A DNA stretch of 64,000 nucleotides from Strix aluco (lineage: Eukaryota > Chordata > Aves > Strigiformes > Strigidae): the NCBI RefSeq assembly GCF_031877795.1, contig NC_133957.1, positions 7,307,009-7,371,008 of the forward strand, written 5' to 3'. The position numbers were made by a program, and so were the translations under genes. Positions 1 to 11,743 of this stretch are shown here, piece by piece. A model generated the notes under the pieces. That model was not told the DNA's origin and searched no databases. It saw nothing but the letters and a program-made list of their open reading frames with translations. Each line of letters starts with the position of its first letter. Within the stretch, counting starts at the first letter, position 1.

Positions 1-2948
1 TCTGTTTTCACTGGGTGGATGCACCTGCCACATTCACTTGACTTCTTGTTAGCATTCTAACAACCTCATCATTTGAAGATACAAGGGGCTTTTTCTTAGG
101 TCCTAGATTGGCTGTAGGACCAGAGTTGTCCAATTTAAATTTGACAGGGTCGTCTGGAATGGCATAAACCATTGCAAAGGTGTCTGCTGTTTTCTTCTTC
201 CTCTGTTGCAGCTTTTGAGATGATGCCAGCAGGGATGAGGATGTTGGATACAGAAAATCGGTGGTTTCATAGAGGATATGTAGCTGAATTTCACTCTGTG
301 AGGGTCACTGCTATACAGTGGTAAGCAGAAATAATTATGTTGGATGTGAAGACTGAAAGGAAACACCTTCTGTTTTGCTCATCTAATAGGACATAATGGC
401 AGTTCATAACCCCTCTGCAACGTGTCAAAAAAATTAGTGAAAGATCTTATTCCATTAATTTCTGAGGGCATTTCTATCTTGAAATAGATATTATTTTTTC
501 CTGTGTTGCCAGCAGAATTACCACTTGAAGTGGTGAACTTTGGCACTTTCACACTGCAAAATGTGCATATATATGTATAAAATAAACAGTTTATGCAAAT
601 ATTCAAAATATTAATAGAATATGACAGTAGTCAAATTATTCAAAGTGTAGCTGCACATAAACATTCACACATGGATGTGTACATGGATGTGTGTGGTCAG
701 AAATGTCCTTCGAGAGCTATTGCAGACCTGGAACTGGCTCCTACTTTATGGGTGAGGATTTCTGCTGCTTGGACAGCAGGAGGAGTGTTGGCAGTTGATT
801 TGTGCCCTTCCTCCGAGAGGCGAGGAAGGAGGAATGGCTGAATAAATGCCATTTGTTATCTGCAGTTAGGGGCAATGTCTGCTATTAAAGCTTGTTACAC
901 CTGGAAGGCTAAGGCCGTGCATGTGCACGGGTCAGTTATTGGGAATAATCTCTGTTACTATTCAGACACAGCCTTTGTATTTCCAGTGGAAGTTACAATA
1001 TGTGCTTTTTGCTCAGGTTTCTGCTTCCTTCTGCTCTCAACTCGGAGAATCTTGTAATTATAAACCCGCTGGTTTGTTCTCCAGTGAACTGACAGCTGAG
1101 GTGTGGGTAGGAAGGGGAGTAATGGGAGAAAATGTTTTGTCTGAGCAGAAAATGCCTGTAGTGATTTAATGTATTTTCAACATATTTTGCTCATCTACTG
1201 CAGCTGTAAAACTGCATTCTAAAGTCTGTTTTTCAGCAGTCACGATGTCTCCTTAACACGCCAGGAAAAGCCCTCCCCGTCTGTGTGTAACCCTGCGGGG
1301 GGTGCGTGTCCGTCCCTGTCGGCTCGCCTGCAGGTGACAACCCGACACACCAGCTCTGGGAGCGCTGGAAGGACCACGAGGGGTTGTAGGGGAGGGTGGA
1401 GGAGGCTGCAGGAGCTTCCCAAGGCCTGTCTGGGCAGACTGCACTGTGGGCAGAGGAGGCAGCGGGGGCAGCGACCCCCGGGTGAGTTCCCAGGGCTCTG
1501 CTTGTTTCTCTCCTCTGAAACTACAAAATCGCTTCTTGATTCCTGGGGCTCGGGAATGTCGTGGTTGCATGGCCGTGCGTGTTCAGAGTGGAGCTGTACC
1601 AGCTTCTTACAAAAAAAGTTACCCGTGTAGAAAGTACAGTCCCATGTCTAGTCAGAAATAGTCTCTGAACTTACTTGCGACCCTTTTTTCACAGTAATTA
1701 AACATCTATATAGTTTTATTACTCCTCAAATATTCTGTTCCCATTTTATTTTTATGTATGTGTGTATATACACACTCTATAAATCCATGGATTGTTCATA
1801 GATATTTGTTGTAGCCGCATCACACACTAAATTGCTCATCAGATGAATGAGTTTGGTTTTGCACTTGACGTACAAACATCGTTTAGATAAATGACCTGGG
1901 TTTTGTCCCTGTGTGCTGGACACTTGCAGCTCACGAAGCTGCGCTCTGGCGTTGTACCTGCAGCCTCTCCTGTTCCTGTGATTATGTATCCCGTGGTTTT
2001 ATTGCTCCCTCTGTGGTCCTGTCCCTCACAGCGATAGTTTATTATTATGAGAACAAAAAGGAGATAGAACTGGAATATATTTCATAAAGATTAATTCTCT
2101 TCTAGTACATCTGCTGTGCTGATCAAAGTAAGTTTTTATGGCTTAAATATTTATAAAAAATGCCCAGTGTCTGGGTATGAAACACTTTTTGCTACTTTCA
2201 AAAAGCTGCAAAAATAGCTAATTACAAGCAAGTCAGCTGCAAGAGGATTTCAGAGAAGTGTTCAAATGAAACATTAAAGCTCAAATCTAGAAACATGATC
2301 CCATATTTGACAGTGAATTCCTAGAACTTAGAGTTCCTTAGGAAGAATTCTTGGTGCGTATTTTAGCTGCACTGCAGTGCCGGCATGTTCCCTGCTGCAG
2401 GATGAGACATACAGCCTTCAGCAGGAACACAGAAAGGGGTTAAAAATCCGTCTGAAAGTTCAGTGAAGATTGGAAAAATTAAATCCTCTTTTTTCTTGCA
2501 AAAAATCTGAGTATTTAGGAGCACAAAATAATGTTTTGTTCTGCTCAGATCAGGAAAAATCAAGTCTCTAAGAGAGCTTACAGTTTATAAGACTTGTCCC
2601 AAGAACTTACAAAACCAGGGACATTTGGGTGATATTTGTGTATCTTTTGGCACATGGATTTTATACTGTTACCCAGGGTCATCTCACTGTATAATATATA
2701 TAATACTGTATCTCTCATCTGTAGAATGTTTTCAGACACATCTGGGTTTTCAGCGCTGCCTATTGAACATCCCTTAGAAATTCTAAAAATCTTCAGTAAA
2801 ACTCTTCAGTGAACAACTTGCCGCTGTACATAAAACTGATGTTGGCATCTCGTGTAGTTAGGCTGACTTAAAGTCTGTTCAAGTGGACTTTGAGGCTGAA
2901 TCATTTATATATCTATTTATTTTTTCTCTTCTTTTCTTTCCATCCCAG
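1..2948. other. AT-rich non-coding stretch, no gene recognised
   Basis: No open frame longer than about 115 codons and nothing resembling a known family on either strand. Short AT microsatellite-like runs occur near 1,750 and 2,690. The end of the stretch, 2,915-2,948, is a pyrimidine-rich tract ending in CAG that reads as the 3' splice site of the CCSER1-like exon which follows. The stretch may therefore be copied intron, but I cannot show that from sequence alone. Confidence 0.5.
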
Positions 2949-4298
2949 ATTAGTTCATTGGCTGCGAAGAGCCACGGACACTTTGTGCCCTGATGGGGGA
3001 CTCAGGATCCAGACGATCGACTCTGGTATCTCGGTTGCCAATATTCAGGAGAAGTCTTGAGCCGGAGACACGACTCCCTCTCCCTTCCTCACCCTCTTCT
3101 GCTGATGCCACTGGTGTCCACACCCCCTTCCCATCCAGCACTAGCTCCAGCTCAGGGAGCACAGGCAAGCGCCGGGGTATTTTCCACACTCCTTCCATCA
3201 GCTTCCGTAACAGAGAGGGAGTGAGCAGAAGCCTGACTCGGCTGGTCAGAGTGTCAACATCTCCAATGGTGCCCAGTCCTCTCGTGGCACTGTTCAAAAC
3301 CTGAGCTTAGAGGAACACACTAAAAGCAGAGTAAGGCATTCCGTTGGCTTTGGCAACTCATGTAGCAAGGAGATAACAGGGTCTTTGACAGAGGAGTTTG
3401 AAGAGGGAAGGAGCCCTCAGCTGATAAGAATGTCTTTATCAATTGCATAACTCTGGGAAGAGTGAGGGTGACGATCCAGGCCTTGCAGAGGCGCAGAGCC
3501 CGTACTCTGTCAAACAATCCACAGAGAAACTGCTCCCGAAATCTTTTTCATCACACCGTGGGTTTTCCAGACCAGTTTGGGAGAGTCAATCCGTTCCCTC
3601 TGTGCAGCAATCCAGGCGCTTGCTGGAGGTTAAATCGCACGCAGAAAGCAAACCTGTGACGGCCGAGGCCTCTCCTCTGTGCTCGGCCCAGAGACAGAGG
3701 CCGTGGGAAGCTCCTTGCAGCCCCCGCTGCTCTCGGGGGACCTCACGGCTGCCCAGGCCCCTCCGGCTTTGTCGCCCTGACGGAGGATTCTGTTCCGGGT
3801 GTCGATGCTCTGCCCAGCGGCGGGACTGGGGTGCTGCTCACAGAGGGGTTTGGCCACAAGGGCTCTACCTCTCAGATCTTTAATCCTGCTGCTGCTCCCG
3901 TGAGGAAATGGAGATTGTGGGCAGTGCTGGCCATGCTGCTGGTGCATCTCCCGTGAGCCGTGCAAGCTCCTGTAGCGCTGAGTCTAATACCTTACTCAAA
4001 ACCCCAGCTGCTAATCAAACAGAAGTGTTGCTGCAAGCCAGTGAACTACACGTGAGCGATGCCAGGCACATAGGAGGAATTAACTCGGGAAATGCACGTT
4101 CAGAAACCTTTGCGTTACAGCACAGAGAAGAACCAGGGACGCTGGCTTCAAAAGCACAGGGGGTGGGTGGGGGCAGAAATGAAAGCACCGTCCAGGCACA
4201 CGAGAGAGACAATTCTGTAATGGAGCCTAAGATTGTTCCATGTTCTGAACCCCGGTCCTGTAAAACACAACAGGGCTATGGAACAAACCCTTCCAAAG
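2949..4298 (+). pseudogene. CCSER1: CCSER1 exon 2-like pseudogene (unprocessed, frameshifted)
   Basis: The open frame from the ATG at 2,993 begins MGDSGSRRSTLVSRLPIFRR, which is the N-terminus I know for CCSER1 (coiled-coil serine-rich protein 1, FAM190A). Further CCSER1-like blocks follow in order but in changing frames: NISNGAQ, LSLEEHTKSRVRHSVGF, SGKSEGDD, SVKQSTEKLLPKSFSSH, ALTEDSV, ESNTLLKTPAANQTEVLLQ. Frame changes fall near 3,222, 3,420, 3,440 and 3,750, and stops interrupt every frame, so the exon cannot encode CCSER1. A polypyrimidine-AG acceptor precedes 2,949 and an AAAG/GTACG donor follows 4,298. The copy therefore kept intron borders and is not a retrocopy. Alternative: a genuine CCSER1 exon with many assembly errors, which is less likely. 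Confidence 0.8.
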
Positions 4299-5480
4299 GT
4301 ACGTTTTGTGGCCTTGTCATTGTTGGGTTGGGTGGGGGGGGGTTTGCCTCAAGTTCTTCTGTAAGAATTGTTTGGCCATAAAGTGTTTTTGTAGAGTTGC
4401 GAGTGCTAGCTAGGAAGTTCAGACGTTATGCGTTGTGTCCTCCTCCCAAAATTACAGGAATTAAACAGAAAGTCTCTGATTTTTTGAGCTCCCGTTTTAC
4501 AGTTTGCTAACAACCTCCAGTGCTGTTCATGGCTTTGCCTTCCTGTGGTGGAAAATGAATTCAGAGAGAGCACTGCTGCTCGGCTCTTGTTGAGGGCTGG
4601 AGCTGGGACTCAGGGACATGCCTAGTTTGGACTTGAGCCAAATAGTTGCATTGTTTGAGATGGAAACATTGCCAGAGAAATGCACCTTCTTTTAGTCTGG
4701 TTATGAAAGATAACACAGTTTATCTTGAATTGATCTGGGTTTTGACATTTCCTGACTCTCTTGCTCTGTTCAACTGATGGTCTGGAGTAGCTGGGAGTAG
4801 CTGTTTCTGTGGCAGAGTGTGAGACGTCCTGTTTCTGCTTCCATCTGAAATAACATTGTGCAAGTTCTCATTATGTCCTCTGTGAAACGGAGAGAGTTAA
4901 TTACCATCTAAATTTCCCACTGGACCCTTAGCTTATGAAGAGAAATTTGGAAATATTAACAAGTGGGGAGGCTTTGCCTGGAAACCCCAGTCTGTAGAGA
5001 TGCAGATGGACAAAGGCACCAGGCCCCTGAGTGAAGGACACGTGTCAGAAGGCATTTATCTCTGACAGTTTATTTTCTCAAACCAACCTACACACTGGTG
5101 CTTTCTTGAATAATTCCGAGGCTGTATCTGGTGGGCCAGAACGTGTGAGTTAACAAGACTTCATTTCTGGTGTTTGTGTTAAAAGGTGAAAGGGTGTAAA
5201 CTCATACAAATTCTTACCCATCTTTGTGCTTGGACATTTATCCAGACATGCAGATTATACGCAATCAGAAGCCATCTTGCTTTTTGAATTGTTTGTCACT
5301 GCAAGGCTTGGTTGGATATCTTGTCCATAAATGGCAATATAAAGTCAAATCAATCCACTAACCTAGCTTTCACCAGAAGGGACCTCTTTCCCTCACAACC
5401 TTGGTCACGGTGTCTGTTCGCGGTCCTGAGCACAGCGTTGGCTTCCTTGCAGCGTTGACTCCTCTGTGGGTGAGTTCGTC
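4299..5480. other. Non-coding stretch, probably copied CCSER1 intron 2
   Basis: Lies between the two CCSER1-like exons. No coding potential or RNA gene was recognised. It contains a G-run near 4,335 and otherwise plain AT-moderate sequence. Its identity as duplicated intron is inferred only from its place between exons 2 and 3. Confidence 0.4.
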
Positions 5481-6019
5481 CTTGACTTGCGGAATCAAAA
5501 CTCCAAAGCCTGAAGGTTTCAGAGTAGGTGTGTTTATTCAGCACGGGGGCGCATGGGGGATCATTCCTCCAAACATGTGCACCGCAGGGCAAAACTTCCC
5601 GAAGCTTTATACAGTAAAGTGTTACATATTCATAACTTTCCCAAGAAAAGGCAGGTTCTATTATAATAAATTCCAGGAAATAATTTCCATTCGCTCCTCC
5701 TGTAACTCCTCCTGTTTGAGTCTGTGCAGTGCTGTCTGGTGGTCGCAGATGGGATCTTGGGGATGAAGCCCCTCTTCTTCCTCGCTTCTGAACTTTTTAC
5801 CTTTGTTTTCTGCACAGTCTCAGTAGGCCTCAGGCTGTGGCCCAAACTGCAAAGCTAGTTTTAACCAGCTTTTTAACCAGCTTTTCGAATTATTCCCTTA
5901 TTAGGAGGTACCTCACTTCTTTCTTACAACCAACAGATAAGCATAATGACATGTTTATAGCAAATTGCATGACTATATGCTTGCTCACTAAGCCCCTTAT
6001 CTCCGCCCTTTTGCACAGG
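5480..6019 (-). repeat. Putative old solo LTR (avian ERV)
   Basis: Read on the minus strand the block starts TGTGCAAAAGGG at about 6,019 and carries an AATAAA signal near 5,535. That layout, and a GTAAC/GTTATA-rich promoter-like part, fit an avian retroviral LTR. I could not find convincing target-site duplications, so the lower border is approximate. No internal retroviral region lies beside it. It is an old fossil. Confidence 0.4.
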
Positions 6020-7368
6020 AGTTACCAGAGGGTGCTGCAGAGCGGCCAGGGAGCAGCGCGCAGCGATGGTGGGAACACACCGGGCGTTTGGAACTCCCCC
6101 GTTGGCAGTTGGATGTGCCCTCGGTGGTTTTGGAAGGCAGCTCACCGGAGTTGGAACTGTGGCAGAGGGGTTTTTGTAATGGGATTCACGTTCACAGAAA
6201 CACCAGAGCTAACACGTAATAGAGCTAATATGTAAAAGTTGATTAATTGTTACGGTTTTATAGTGCTGTTCAGAATGCAATTTTATTGACTTGTGTGATG
6301 AAGAATGTATTTAAAATCAGAAACTGGCCAAGTGTACAGAAGGACCATTGAGAAAAGATATAAAATCCTGCCATGTGAAATGAAACAAATAGAGGAAAAC
6401 CTTACATGGCATTCGGTAAGACATGGTTATAAGTAGTTTTATCTGTTACAAACAGACTGGCTTGGACGTTTGGTTTTGCTAAAATAGTGTTTAAAACCAG
6501 ATGAGGATGAAAAATATTTCTGTGCATTTTTTTAAATAGATATTTTCTGTAGCAGGATTCACAGCTGATGTCATTACAGATAGTACTGTGGATGTGACAT
6601 CAATGTATGAGCAGGTTGATGTCCCATCAATTTCTTAGCGTGCCTTTATGTATTTTTGTGTGATAGGGATTTTTTTGAAAAGCCTTAGAGAAAATGTCTG
6701 TTCTCTCGCAGAAGGCAGAAGAAGATAAGATTTTCTGTGTTACATTCATTATGCTATTATGTTTCTCTCTTTCCCCATCTCTAAATCTGCCCTAATACCT
6801 CCACATGTAACTTTTCCTCCCCTTTCCTGGTGTGTTACTGTTCAACAGCAGTAATGGGGGCTGGCGTTCAGCCTGCTGGCTGCAGGCTGGGTTTGGGGGG
6901 TGCGGGTGCAGAGCTGAGCTGGGAAGGGCAAACAGAAACCAAACCCAGTGTGCATCCCTGTGCTGTGCAGGGATAACAAAGCTGTGACCTGGCCCTACAA
7001 AACCCGGACTCGCCTCTGGACACAGGGTGGGGCAGGCTGGGTTGTGGCAGCAGTGGGCCAAGCGATAGTTTCTCTCGTGGATTTTACAGTTTGGAAATGT
7101 CCTGGAATGAGGGAAGAAAGGAAAGGATGGAGCAAGGGTCCCTCTGGATTCTGTGAGGAGCCGTGGACTCGGCTGTAGCTGGTCACTGGGGGCTGAGCAG
7201 GGGCGTGGTGGCCCAGGGGACAGTTCTATCTGGGTGAGCAGGATCTGCTTTCCGCAGAACAGGCTCTGTGCCATCGCCTCTCAGCGTAAGCGTTTCAAGC
7301 AAAGCAGTGTTCCCCTTAAAATATTTGTAGAGAACAGTTCTTTGTAATGATTGCTGGTTCCTTCTCTG
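6020..7368. other. Non-coding stretch before the CCSER1-like exon 3
   Basis: Nothing coding was recognised on either strand. By position it is the rest of the copied CCSER1 intron. The 6,840-7,240 part is GC-richer and gives spurious open frames on both strands without family resemblance. Confidence 0.4.
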
Positions 7369-7557
7369 TGGTTGACCTTGCCAACAGCTTCAGTCCGTAC
7401 CGAGAAGGCAGATTTGTGGAGAAACGACTGAGATCCCCTTCAGAAGGTACTGCTGGAGGCAGTCGGCTGCTCATAAACCGAAGGATGGAAATACAGAAGA
7501 GCTGAACAGCCTGCGGAAGAGAGAGCAAGCTCACCCTCTTCAGAAATGAACAGCACG
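7369..7557 (+). pseudogene. CCSER1: CCSER1 exon 3-like pseudogene
   Basis: The plus strand reads DLANSFSPYREGRFVEKRLR, then SEGTAGGSRLLI, and after a frame change near 7,477 KPKDGNTEELNSLRK, with a second change before SSPSSEMNST. This is the segment I know to follow exon 2 in CCSER1. It ends at an intact-looking donor, CACG/GTGAG, at 7,557. Finding exon 3 about 3 kb downstream of the exon 2 copy, same strand and order, shows that a genomic block with its intron was copied. The 5' border of the exon is not clear. No later CCSER1 exon was found in the window. Confidence 0.75.
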
Positions 7558-7756
7558 GTGAGTTTTATTTCCACATGCCTAAGTTTCTGTTTTTCTGTGA
7601 TTGGTGTAACTGTAATGAGAAGCAGCAGCTTTACAGGTAATGGATGATAATAAAGGGGGGGAAAAACCAACGAGCTGTCTCAGGCTTCCAAAATATGATC
7701 CAGGCTCAGCTACAGATATTAAAAGGTAATTTTTTCAGGACATGATGTTGTGAAAC

Positions 7757-8156
7757 ATAAGGAGACCGGCCTGGCTAAACAGGGACCTTTGGCTGCATCT
7801 CAAGAACAAAAGGAGAAGCAATGACCTTTGGAAGAGGGGCGAGGTCTCTCATGAAGACTATAAAGATGTGGTGAAGTTATGCAGGGAGAGCATTGGGAGA
7901 GCCAAAGCGCAGCTAGAGCTCAACCTGGCTACAGCTGTTAAGGATAATAAAAAATGTTTCTATAAATTCATTAACAGCAAAAGGAGGATCAGGGAAAATC
8001 TCCCTCGTTTACTGGATGCAGAGGGAAACATGGTAACTAAGGATGAGGAAAAGGCTGAGGAGCTCAACACCTACGTCACCTCAGTCTTTAGCGGTGGAAC
8101 TGGCTGTTCCCTGGACACCCAACCTCATGAGCTGGGAGATGGGGGGGAAGCAGAAT
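7757..8156 (+). mobile_element. CR1 LINE ORF2 fragment
   Basis: An open frame (7,868-8,248) and the codons before it read like the endonuclease-RT linker of CR1 ORF2: RPAWLNRDLW, then LNLATAVKDNKKCFYKFINS, then EGNMVTKDEEKAEELNTYV. Both ends of the element are missing. The fragment stops exactly where the LTR at 8,157 begins, so the LTR inserted into it or at its edge. The longer open frame is a relic and not a host gene. Confidence 0.8.
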
Positions 8157-8753
8157 TGTTACTGAAAACTCGGAATGAAGAACTTACCGACAGCAGTTTG
8201 ATGCGGATAAGCAGACACTTCTTTATTGGCGGCCGGGTGCACGGGTGAGTGCGCTCAGTAACAACGCACACCAAGCACCACAATCCTACATCTTACCTGG
8301 AGCTTACTCATACGTAGCCATTAAATATTCATGCATAAACATACTATTTCCTGGAAATCATTAACATATTCTCCTCGTATTTCCGATTCGGCGCAGTAGG
8401 ACCCAGAAACATCTAGAAATGGGTCTGGGGTGTAAGTTGGGTTGGTGGTCAATGAGTCGGTGGCCACGATCTCCCCCTGCCGGAATTACCTTTTGCCTCG
8501 TTTCGCTGTTTCTTGGCAGGAACTTACAAGTTGCTTCAGTCGACTTCCCCCAGTTCCCATTAATTCTGGATTCTGACATTTCTGTGCATTCCTTTAGGTC
8601 ATAAAATACCTTGTAAGTAAACACGATATCCAGATTATCTTGAATCTGAAGTCTGTTATCTAAAGTTCTAAATGTTCCTACGAGGTGATTCTGACCAATT
8701 CCTTCGGCCTCAGTACAGGGGAGTTCGTAGTAGCCTTGGTTGCTGCAAATGCA
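8157..8753 (-). repeat. Solo LTR inserted beside/into CR1
   Basis: A 597-bp block with TG at 8,157-8,158 and CA at 8,752-8,753 on the plus strand. It is flanked by GAAT on both sides (8,153-8,156 and 8,754-8,757). The matching flank can also be read as six bases, CAGAAT, if the terminal CA is counted as flank. On the minus strand an AATAAA signal lies near 8,222. The features suit a solo LTR of an avian endogenous retrovirus, class I if the duplication is 4 bp or class II if 6 bp. No internal region is present. Confidence 0.6.
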
Positions 8754-10690
8754 GAATAAATGTAAGCATATAATTCCTACTAAATATCTCCTATAATTCT
8801 ATATTCATATTAAAATTAATTCTAAGCAATAACAAACCAGTACCATGAGCATATCATCTTCCCCATACCCCTGGGATAGAGAGCTCAGCCTGTGACACAG
8901 GCATCATGAAAACATCTGCCTGGGGTAAGATTAATGTGCGTCCCTCTCTGGGTGAGAGCTGAGCCTACAAAGCCAATAGTCGTCTTCTCCCCATCAGAAA
9001 ACCTCCAAGCTGTCTCCCCAATACAGAGACTCTCAGTCCGTCACTAGAACTCGTTTCACCTACGCGGTGACGGGTGCCCGTGTACAGCTGGGACAGGCAG
9101 ACACGCACACCCAGCTGTACACACCACAGTGCACAGAACTGCAGGAGGAGAAGAAAAGCAGAGAAACTGCAGACAGGGATCATAAGCTTTCTTAAATCAG
9201 TGGATACACTGGAAAAGGATGCAAGTTTCTGGGTACACTGTAAACCAGTCTAAATCCAGCCTGCTGTCTGTCATCCCACCTCTCCACAGCTGTGGCTGGG
9301 GCTCTGCTTCTCCCCTGCACCCCCAGCAGCGTTCAGGAGCCTGCACATATTCCAGCAGTCAGGAAACGGATCCAGCTCAGCACCAATTCAGCACAGACTC
9401 TGAGCGAAAGGAGAAAATCACCTCAGCCTGGGTTAGACCTGTTTAATTGCCACAGAACTACCCTATGAAAATACAGTTGAAGTAAGCGAGAAGGATCTGA
9501 TCTGTATAAGGTTCAGGATCCACCTTGGGGCTACTGAAAGAAATCATCTCCTCCTCCTCTCTCCTCACAACATGTTCTTTCTTCTTCCCTTGGGTCAATA
9601 TTTCTGACCCCACAGAGCGACATGATCAGACACTTGAACTGACTTATCGAGCCAAAAACTGACACAGCAAAGACTTAAATTGAAAAGATTAACCTAAACA
9701 ACTCACAGGACTTGTGCACGGAGCAGAAAGCTCGTTAGCCTGCTTTGAATAGACGAGTTGGTAAAGGGGGACAGATAGGACAAGATTGTCACCTTCTGCT
9801 GAAAAGGGACAGGCATTTACAAGCAAATATCCGCTGTGGCACACAGGGGCAGCAGCTGAAAAGGGGTAAAAACAACCACAACAAAGTCCATAGACAACTT
9901 CTTTTAGCCAGGAATAAGCATTAGACTGTTGGGTTTTAGAAGTTTATCAAGCACAAGCTCTCCCAGAAGTGTTCTCTAAACCACATCACCCCACCATTAA
10001 CTCTGCAGACAAGATTAAAATCCAAGATGCACAGACTGTAACATGGGAGAACACACAGCCTGTGTATTTATAAAGCACATCTGCATAAAATCAGTGATAC
10101 CCTCTAACAGACTAGAAGTACTCAGGTATCACCTCATTTATATTACAGAGTATTTATTCCTTTAGAACATACCAGCAATTTATAAACCTCAGCAAACAAA
10201 CCCAAAACACCCCCCCACCCCATGGAGTCTAAGAACACAGATTCCACTTTTTCAATATGTAACCTGGAAAATACACATGCACACCAAAACCAGAGCCCCA
10301 ACTACCAATATTTAATTGGTTATTGGGCATTTCTATAACCCAGGCACTACCCAGAAGTGGTTTAAGGTTACTAGAATACACCCAGCAGAGGAAAGCATTA
10401 CCTTGAAACAAACTCTTCCCAGATTCTACACGTTCTGAAACATAAGAGGTTTAATCACTGCTACACATAACACTGTGGAAACGATGTAGGTGGAATGCAA
10501 CAGTCACAACTTAGAAAGAATTTTACATAAAAAGCCAAGAGAACCTTGTTTTCTAGGAGAATACATTACTCACAGAGTAGCCAACCCAATCTGTCTCCTC
10601 AGTTCTGTCCCTCAAGAAACACTCTCAAGTATCCTCAGAATAACTCTGTTCGAGTTGCAGAGTCTGTTTCTGTGAATCAGTGGGGAGAGT
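8754..10690. other. AT-richer non-coding stretch
   Basis: No coding region or RNA gene was recognised. The only clear structure is the hairpin at 9,080-9,122. A C-run lies near 10,205. The region ends where GC-rich minisatellites start. Confidence 0.5.
9080..9122. repeat. Perfect 13-bp inverted repeat (hairpin)
   Basis: GTGTACAGCTGGG at 9,080-9,092 is followed 17 nt later by its exact reverse complement at 9,110-9,122. The core CAGCTG is an E-box and is itself palindromic. No polymerase III signal or hairpin-RNA family was recognised, so it is listed only as DNA structure. Confidence 0.75.
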
Positions 10691-10695
10691 GTGGA

Positions 10696-10837
10696 TCCCT
10701 GGCTACCAGCGCAGGAACGTGGGCTCTTCATCCCTGGCTACCAGCGCAGGAACGTAGGCTCTTTATCCGTGGCTAACAACGTAGGAAGGTGGGCTCTTTA
10801 TCCCTGGCTAGCAACGCAGCAAGGTGGGCTCTTTAGC
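10696..10837. repeat. 35-bp tandem repeat, 4 copies
   Basis: Four successive units of 35 bp beginning CCCTGGCTACCAGCGCAGG, the third and fourth more diverged. It marks the change from AT-rich DNA to the minisatellite-rich GC-rich part. Confidence 0.85.
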
Positions 10838-10929
10838 CATCTTTATCCACCCCCAACCCCTCTGACACCTGAGGATAAACTGGGACACAAGGGGGTTTAT
10901 CTTCTGCCAAATCGCCCTGTAAGGCGACA

Positions 10930-11330
10930 GGTGTCAATGTTGGGGACACTCCAGGGATGGAGACGTCACCACAGACACCCCGGGGACATCCTGGTCCCCT
11001 CCCAATTGTGGGGCATCAAAGTGGGGTGCACCCCAAGGATGGGGATGTCCCCAAGAGCCAGCTTAGGGTCTCCTGTGTCCCCTCAAAGTCATGGGGTGTC
11101 AACGTGGGGGACACCCCAAGGACGGGGAGATCACTACGAGCCACCTTGATGTCCCTCAAGGTCATGGGGCATCGATGTGGGGGACAGCCAATGGATGGGG
11201 ATGTGCCCCAGAGCCACCTTGTTGTCCCCATGTCCCTTCCCATGCCCAGGGTGACAATTTGGGGACCTCCAGGATACCCTGGGGGATGTGGGGTGTGTCC
11301 CCATGGCCCCCCTGGGGTGTCCCAGTGGCC
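10930..11330. repeat. Degenerate long-unit minisatellite
   Basis: Diverged units of roughly 65-75 bp repeat the phrases GGGGCATC, GTGGGGGACA, CCCCAAGGATGGGGATG and GAGCCACCTTG. Spurious open frames run through it in both directions because the units lack stops. Confidence 0.7.
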
Positions 11331-11339
11331 ACATCCTGG

Positions 11340-11740
11340 TCAATGCTGTTGATGTACAGGTGGAGGCCGTTGGTGAAGCGACTGTTGGCTGTTCTGGAGG
11401 TCCCAGAGACCTGCAGCCCCTCCCTAATACACCAACCCCAGGCTGCGGCCGGGCCTCGGGGCTACCAGGGCCCAGTCTGGCTGCTCCTGAGCCTGCTGGC
11501 GCTGGCACCCACAGCCCTTCCTGCAGGGCGCTCGCCCGCCTCTGCCCCAGCTTAGGCCTGGGACCAGCGTCAGGCTTTGCAGAGTGTGCGCTGGGGCTGC
11601 GTTGGCCTTTTCTTGGCCAAAAACGCTTCGTGTGACTGAAATCCGGCCAGCACAGCGCGTTTCCCGGCTGGAGGCGGCTGCACTGGAACCGCCCTCTGGG
11701 GCCTGAGGGAGAGGGTTGGTTGGGGGCGGGAACGGTGCCC
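11340..11740. other. GC-rich stretch, no gene recognised
   Basis: Open frames cross this stretch on both strands, but none resembles a family I know. The minus strand at 11,340-11,430 reads RFTNGLHLYINSIDQD, which has a natural look but no splice sites that I can defend. Left uncalled. Confidence 0.35.
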
Positions 11741-11743
11741 AGA

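Noticed and set aside
1253-1661. Overlapping 105- and 115-codon frames near 1.3-1.6 kb
   Set aside because: A GC-rich patch with frames on both strands, no recognisable domain, no splice or promoter context.
11340-11430. Minus-strand segment RFTNGLHLYINSIDQD as a possible exon
   Set aside because: No defensible splice sites or neighbouring exons, and it lies next to a degenerate minisatellite.
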